Of a DNA stretch of 17,909 bases, positions 14,960 to 17,909 are shown piece by piece. The stretch is from contig CAYGTK010000068.1 of assembly GCA_964352775.1 (NCBI GenBank), positions 1-17,909 of the forward strand, read 5' to 3'. The first letter of the stretch is position 1. Every line of letters begins with the position of its first letter. The notes beneath the pieces were generated by a model. That model worked only from the letters and a program-made list of their open reading frames with translations. It made no database searches and had not been told where the DNA came from. A program made the position numbers and the translations under genes. The stretch comes from CAYGTK01 sp964352775 (GTDB lineage Bacteria > Bacteroidota > Bacteroidia > Chitinophagales > CAIOSU01).

Positions 14960-16456
14960 ATGAAGGGTAGTTCAGATACCTTATTGAAACTTATTGGCCA
15001 CCTTACGGAAGTAGAATGCAAGTTGTTTGTTGAAACGGTAAGGGCCAACTACTCGCAGCACGAGCCCTTGTATCTTCAGTTTTTTCATTTGATTTTAGCA
15101 AAGCAGCCAAAATCGGCCCGTGAACTCAAGGAATTATCCGAGGGTACCGACCTGGAGAAAAACTTCACTTTTACAAAATATTACCTTCGCAAACAGCTGG
15201 AAGAGTTTTTGAGTCAAGAGGATAACAAAGACTCACAGATAGCCGCCATTCACAAACACATTAGCTTAGCGCACACATATTTTAAGCGCGGAATGACCAA
15301 GGTTGCAGATAATCATGTAGAAAAAGCCAAGAAGCTAGCCACCAGAAATTCCCTATATGGTTATTTGTACGAGATTAATCATTTAACCCGCAAGTTTCGC
15401 ATTGGTTTGGCATTTATACCCCCATCGAAAGGAACTTTTGAAGACACCTACGAAACGGATAGAGGTATCGTCAAATCGATGAGCAATATGATTCAGTTGC
15501 GGGAATTACAATACGAAACGGATGCATTAAACAACGAGAAAAATGAACTAAGCGAAACAGAATTTTCAGAGAGCATAAGTTCCATTTTAAACAATCCTCT
15601 AATCAGCAATCGAAAATCGCTTCCTTCCTTTGCCGAAAAGCGTAAAGCATGTGATGTGATGGCCAATATTTACAACATGCTTGGCGATTTTGAAAAGGTA
15701 ATTGAAAGCCGAAAAGAGTTTATAGAAATTCTACTTAGCGATGATAGACAAGCCACAAATGACTACCTGTATACGCTAACAATGAGCTATAATTATGCTG
15801 CGGCATTGTTTGATGTAGGCGACGTAGAGGGTATGAAAGAGTTGAGCAAAAGACTTACTGCTCTATTAAGCGCAAAAGAAAACGACAGCTCGGCATATGT
15901 TAATCAGTGCAATGCTAAATTTATCCTTACTAATATTAACTTGATTACCTCGTGGTTAGAAAAAGATGATATTGCTTTCGAAAAGGCAGTGAAAGAAGGA
16001 AAGGATTTTTTGCAGAACGATATTCCCAACCTTGTACCTGGCTTCCACCATTTCTTTTTAGACAATATTGCTCAAAAGCTTTTCCTTGAAGGGAGAACAA
16101 TAGAAGCATTGCCTTATTTCGATAGTATTTATAACGAGCCGGAAACAAAACCCACACTGGAGCTTGATATAGACACCCGCTTAAGGAGGCTACTGTGCCT
16201 ATTAGATGCAGAAGAAACTAATCGATTAATCAGTAATTGCCAATCCACACAAAAATTTCTTAAACGAAAAAAACGATTGTCGCCTTTTCTCAACTTAATG
16301 ATTAACAGTGTACAAAAAATGGCAATGGAAGATAATCGCAACAGGCTTCCACAGTATAAAGAATTGTTGCAAGCCACAAATGAACACTTAAAGTCACCTA
16401 AGGCGCAAATTGTATTGTTTAATACAGATTTAAAAGAGTGGTTAGAACGAAAATGA
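14960..16456 (+). CDS. Uncharacterised helical (TPR-like) protein, tandem paralog 1
   Basis: I do not recognise a named family. The protein has 498 residues, no signal peptide or membrane segment, so it is probably cytosolic, and is nearly all helical. The N-terminal 150 residues (LLKLIGHLTEVECKLFVETV, LEKNFTFTKYYLRKQLEEFL, HTYFKRGMTKVADNHVEKAK) are shared closely with the next gene, while the rest has diverged. Helix pairs such as YFKRGMTKVADNHVEKAKKLA, YNMLGDFEKVIESRKEFI and YAAALFDVGDVEGMKELSKRL look like degenerate TPR units, suggesting a scaffold or ligand-sensing solenoid. No catalytic motif is seen. ATG 14960 is supported by the matching start context in the paralog. The gap to the second copy is 128 bp with no clear terminator. 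Confidence 0.82.
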   Translation: MKGSSDTLLKLIGHLTEVECKLFVETVRANYSQHEPLYLQFFHLILAKQPKSARELKELSEGTDLEKNFTFTKYYLRKQLEEFLSQEDNKDSQIAAIHKHISLAHTYFKRGMTKVADNHVEKAKKLATRNSLYGYLYEINHLTRKFRIGLAFIPPSKGTFEDTYETDRGIVKSMSNMIQLRELQYETDALNNEKNELSETEFSESISSILNNPLISNRKSLPSFAEKRKACDVMANIYNMLGDFEKVIESRKEFIEILLSDDRQATNDYLYTLTMSYNYAAALFDVGDVEGMKELSKRLTALLSAKENDSSAYVNQCNAKFILTNINLITSWLEKDDIAFEKAVKEGKDFLQNDIPNLVPGFHHFFLDNIAQKLFLEGRTIEALPYFDSIYNEPETKPTLELDIDTRLRRLLCLLDAEETNRLISNCQSTQKFLKRKKRLSPFLNLMINSVQKMAMEDNRNRLPQYKELLQATNEHLKSPKAQIVLFNTDLKEWLERK

Positions 16457-16572
16457 ATGCCTAAAGCCTTCTGAAATTATTTGGGCAGCGCAGAGCTGGA
16501 ATAGGTTTTTTGTGCTTAAACAAACCTACCTACAAGCAGCTATTATCATTTTTAAAAACCAAGCAAGCATCC

Positions 16573-16580
16573 TACATTTG
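16573..16580 (+). promoter_or_regulatory. -7 box next to the start of paralog 2 (TACATTTG)
   Basis: TACATTTG is a perfect match to the Bacteroidetes -7 consensus TAnnTTTG and ends 4 bp before the ATG at 16585. A CATTTTT stretch ends about 19 bp upstream of it and could serve as a weak -33 element. Initiation about 5-7 nt downstream of the box would fall on the start codon, implying leaderless mRNA. Confidence 0.5.
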
Positions 16581-16584
16581 ACCA

Positions 16585-17909
16585 ATGAAGAACAGTTTGG
16601 ATAGTTTGCTACAGCTTATTGGTCATTTAACCGAGGAGGAGTGCAAATTATTTAGAGAAAGTGTTACTGCCAATTACTCACAGTACGAGCCCCTATACCT
16701 ACAACTTTTTCATTTGATTTTAGAACGGCAACCCACATCAGCCGATGCGCTTAAGGAGTTGACCGAAAATACAGACCTGGAGAAAAACTTCACTTTTACC
16801 AAATACTACCTCCGTAGACAGTTAGAGGAGTTTTTGAGCGAACAAGAAAACAAGAACTCATCAGAGGCTACAATTAATTATCACATCAGTGCCGCTCGTA
16901 TTTATTTTAAACGGGGCATGACCAAAGAGGCAGAAAATAATTTAAACAAAGGCAAAAAACTAGCTAAAGCACTTTCTCATTTCGGTTATCTATTTGAAAT
17001 CAATCAGTTAGAGCTTAAGCTACTGCGTGGCTTGGCCTTACTACCTACTTCAGATAAAGCATTTGCCAAGCTTTATGAAGAGAATGAACAGATTGTAACA
17101 TCTATGGCCAACATAATTACCCTGCGTAAATTAAAGTTGGAAGTGGAACAGCTAGAAAATGAACGACATAAATTAACAGTAGCTGAATTACATAATAAAG
17201 TAGATGAACTACTAAAGCATAAGTTACTGCTTGCACCCGCCAAGCTATTTTCTGATACAGAAAAACTGAAAGCCTACGATATTTTATCGAGGCTACACAG
17301 TTTATTGGGAGATTTAAAGGCAGTTAGCGAGTGGAGGGCATCCAACGTAGATTTAATGCTTAGCAATAAAGACCTTGCTGAGAGCGACTTAATTAGTGCC
17401 CTGATATTGGGCTACAACTATGCTGCTGCACTCTATGAACTAGATGATATTAAGGGCATGGAGCGCTTAACGGTAAGGTTGAAACAATTGATAAAAACCA
17501 TTGAAATCAATAATCCGCAGCACCGCTACATAAAAAACGCAGCCTTTATTATTGTGGTAATTGAATTGATTACTAAGGCTATAAATCCCAACGATGAAAG
17601 CATAGAAGAGGTAATTGAAAGGGGCAATCATATACTAGCAACAGAAGAACTCAACTTAATTCCCAGTTTCCACTTATTATATGTGATGTATGCTGCGCAA
17701 CATCACTTCTATTATTTGCACTCGCAACAGGCCTTAGAGCTTTGCGAGCAGACCTATAACATACCCAATATTAAGCCCCCATTAAGTATGGATGTAGAGG
17801 TAAGAATAATGCGTCTTTTTTGCTTAGCAGATTTAGAGGATTATTTACGATTAGAAAGTCATTTGAAATCTACACGAAAGTTTTTAGAGCGAAAAGACCT
17901 GTACTTAGG
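16585..17909 (+). CDS. Uncharacterised helical (TPR-like) protein, tandem paralog 2, 3'-truncated
   Basis: The frame is open from ATG 16585 to the window end, giving 441 residues, and the stop lies outside. It begins MKNSLDSLLQLIGHLTEEEC and follows paralog 1 almost without gaps: NYSQYEPLYLQLFHLILE, TDLEKNFTFTKYYLRRQLEE, ARIYFKRGMTKEAENNLNKG, LILGYNYAAALYELDDIKGM, SMDVEVRIMRLFCLADLEDY and STRKFLERK. Similarity is strongest in the first 150 residues and at isolated helices later. At DNA level a 26-nt stretch is identical (15149-15174 and 16774-16799), suggesting a duplication with selection or conversion on the N-terminal part. No signal peptide and no catalytic motif are seen, and the function is unknown. 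By comparison with copy 1 it lacks roughly 50 residues at the end. More copies may follow beyond the window. Confidence 0.85.
   Translation, partial: MKNSLDSLLQLIGHLTEEECKLFRESVTANYSQYEPLYLQLFHLILERQPTSADALKELTENTDLEKNFTFTKYYLRRQLEEFLSEQENKNSSEATINYHISAARIYFKRGMTKEAENNLNKGKKLAKALSHFGYLFEINQLELKLLRGLALLPTSDKAFAKLYEENEQIVTSMANIITLRKLKLEVEQLENERHKLTVAELHNKVDELLKHKLLLAPAKLFSDTEKLKAYDILSRLHSLLGDLKAVSEWRASNVDLMLSNKDLAESDLISALILGYNYAAALYELDDIKGMERLTVRLKQLIKTIEINNPQHRYIKNAAFIIVVIELITKAINPNDESIEEVIERGNHILATEELNLIPSFHLLYVMYAAQHHFYYLHSQQALELCEQTYNIPNIKPPLSMDVEVRIMRLFCLADLEDYLRLESHLKSTRKFLERKDLYL

Overview
The window reads as a chromosomal segment of a Bacteroidota bacterium, probably a Flavobacteriia/Sphingobacteriia-like lineage. 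It is moderately AT-rich, most genes lack a Shine-Dalgarno sequence, several starts follow TAnnTTTG-type -7 boxes, and it encodes family types common in that phylum (DUF1573, carboxypeptidase-regulatory-like, DUF3987, and HTH proteins of Bacteroidetes mobile elements). I assign no genus.

Layout. (1) 1-831 is the 3' part of a RES-domain gene, with its start outside the window. (2) 832-1591 is non-coding and rich in structure: a 119-bp multi-hairpin element starts 3 bp after the RES stop codon, then comes a dispersed-repeat-type inverted repeat, a second small palindrome, and a decayed tRNA-like sequence on the minus strand. (3) 1592-11163 is ordinary chromosomal content. It holds gcvP (glycine cleavage P-protein, minus, GTG start), a secreted CAP-domain protein, a secreted carboxypeptidase-regulatory-like protein, and a minus-strand set of three exported proteins (coiled-coil protein of unknown function, DUF1573 protein with a clear promoter and a clear intrinsic terminator, and a TPR-repeat protein). 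A divergent pair follows: a Tat-type GH1 beta-glucosidase and, 6 bp later, lgt (prolipoprotein diacylglyceryl transferase).

(4) 11164-14959 looks like an accessory island. It starts at a second tRNA-like remnant and holds a 488-aa protein I cannot identify, a palindromic operator-like site, and a translationally overlapped HTH gene plus DUF3987 (P-loop) gene. These two are the usual cargo or replication module of Bacteroidetes integrative elements, but no integrase or relaxase is visible. The tail, 14456-14959, holds hairpins and minus-strand coding-like debris. (5) 14960-17909 is a tandem pair of large helical paralogs of unknown function, the second cut by the window end. Both have the same sequence directly in front of the ATG, including a promoter-like TACATTTR box so close to the start that leaderless mRNA is likely.

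How the genes work together: most of the middle block builds or acts in the envelope (signal peptides, Tat export, lipoprotein maturation by Lgt). gcvP is housekeeping C1/glycine metabolism. The best candidates for something undescribed are the tandem paralog family with its conserved leaderless-type promoter, the 119-bp nested hairpin element, and the 488-aa protein with its HTH/DUF3987 neighbours. No CRISPR array, rRNA or intact tRNA was seen.
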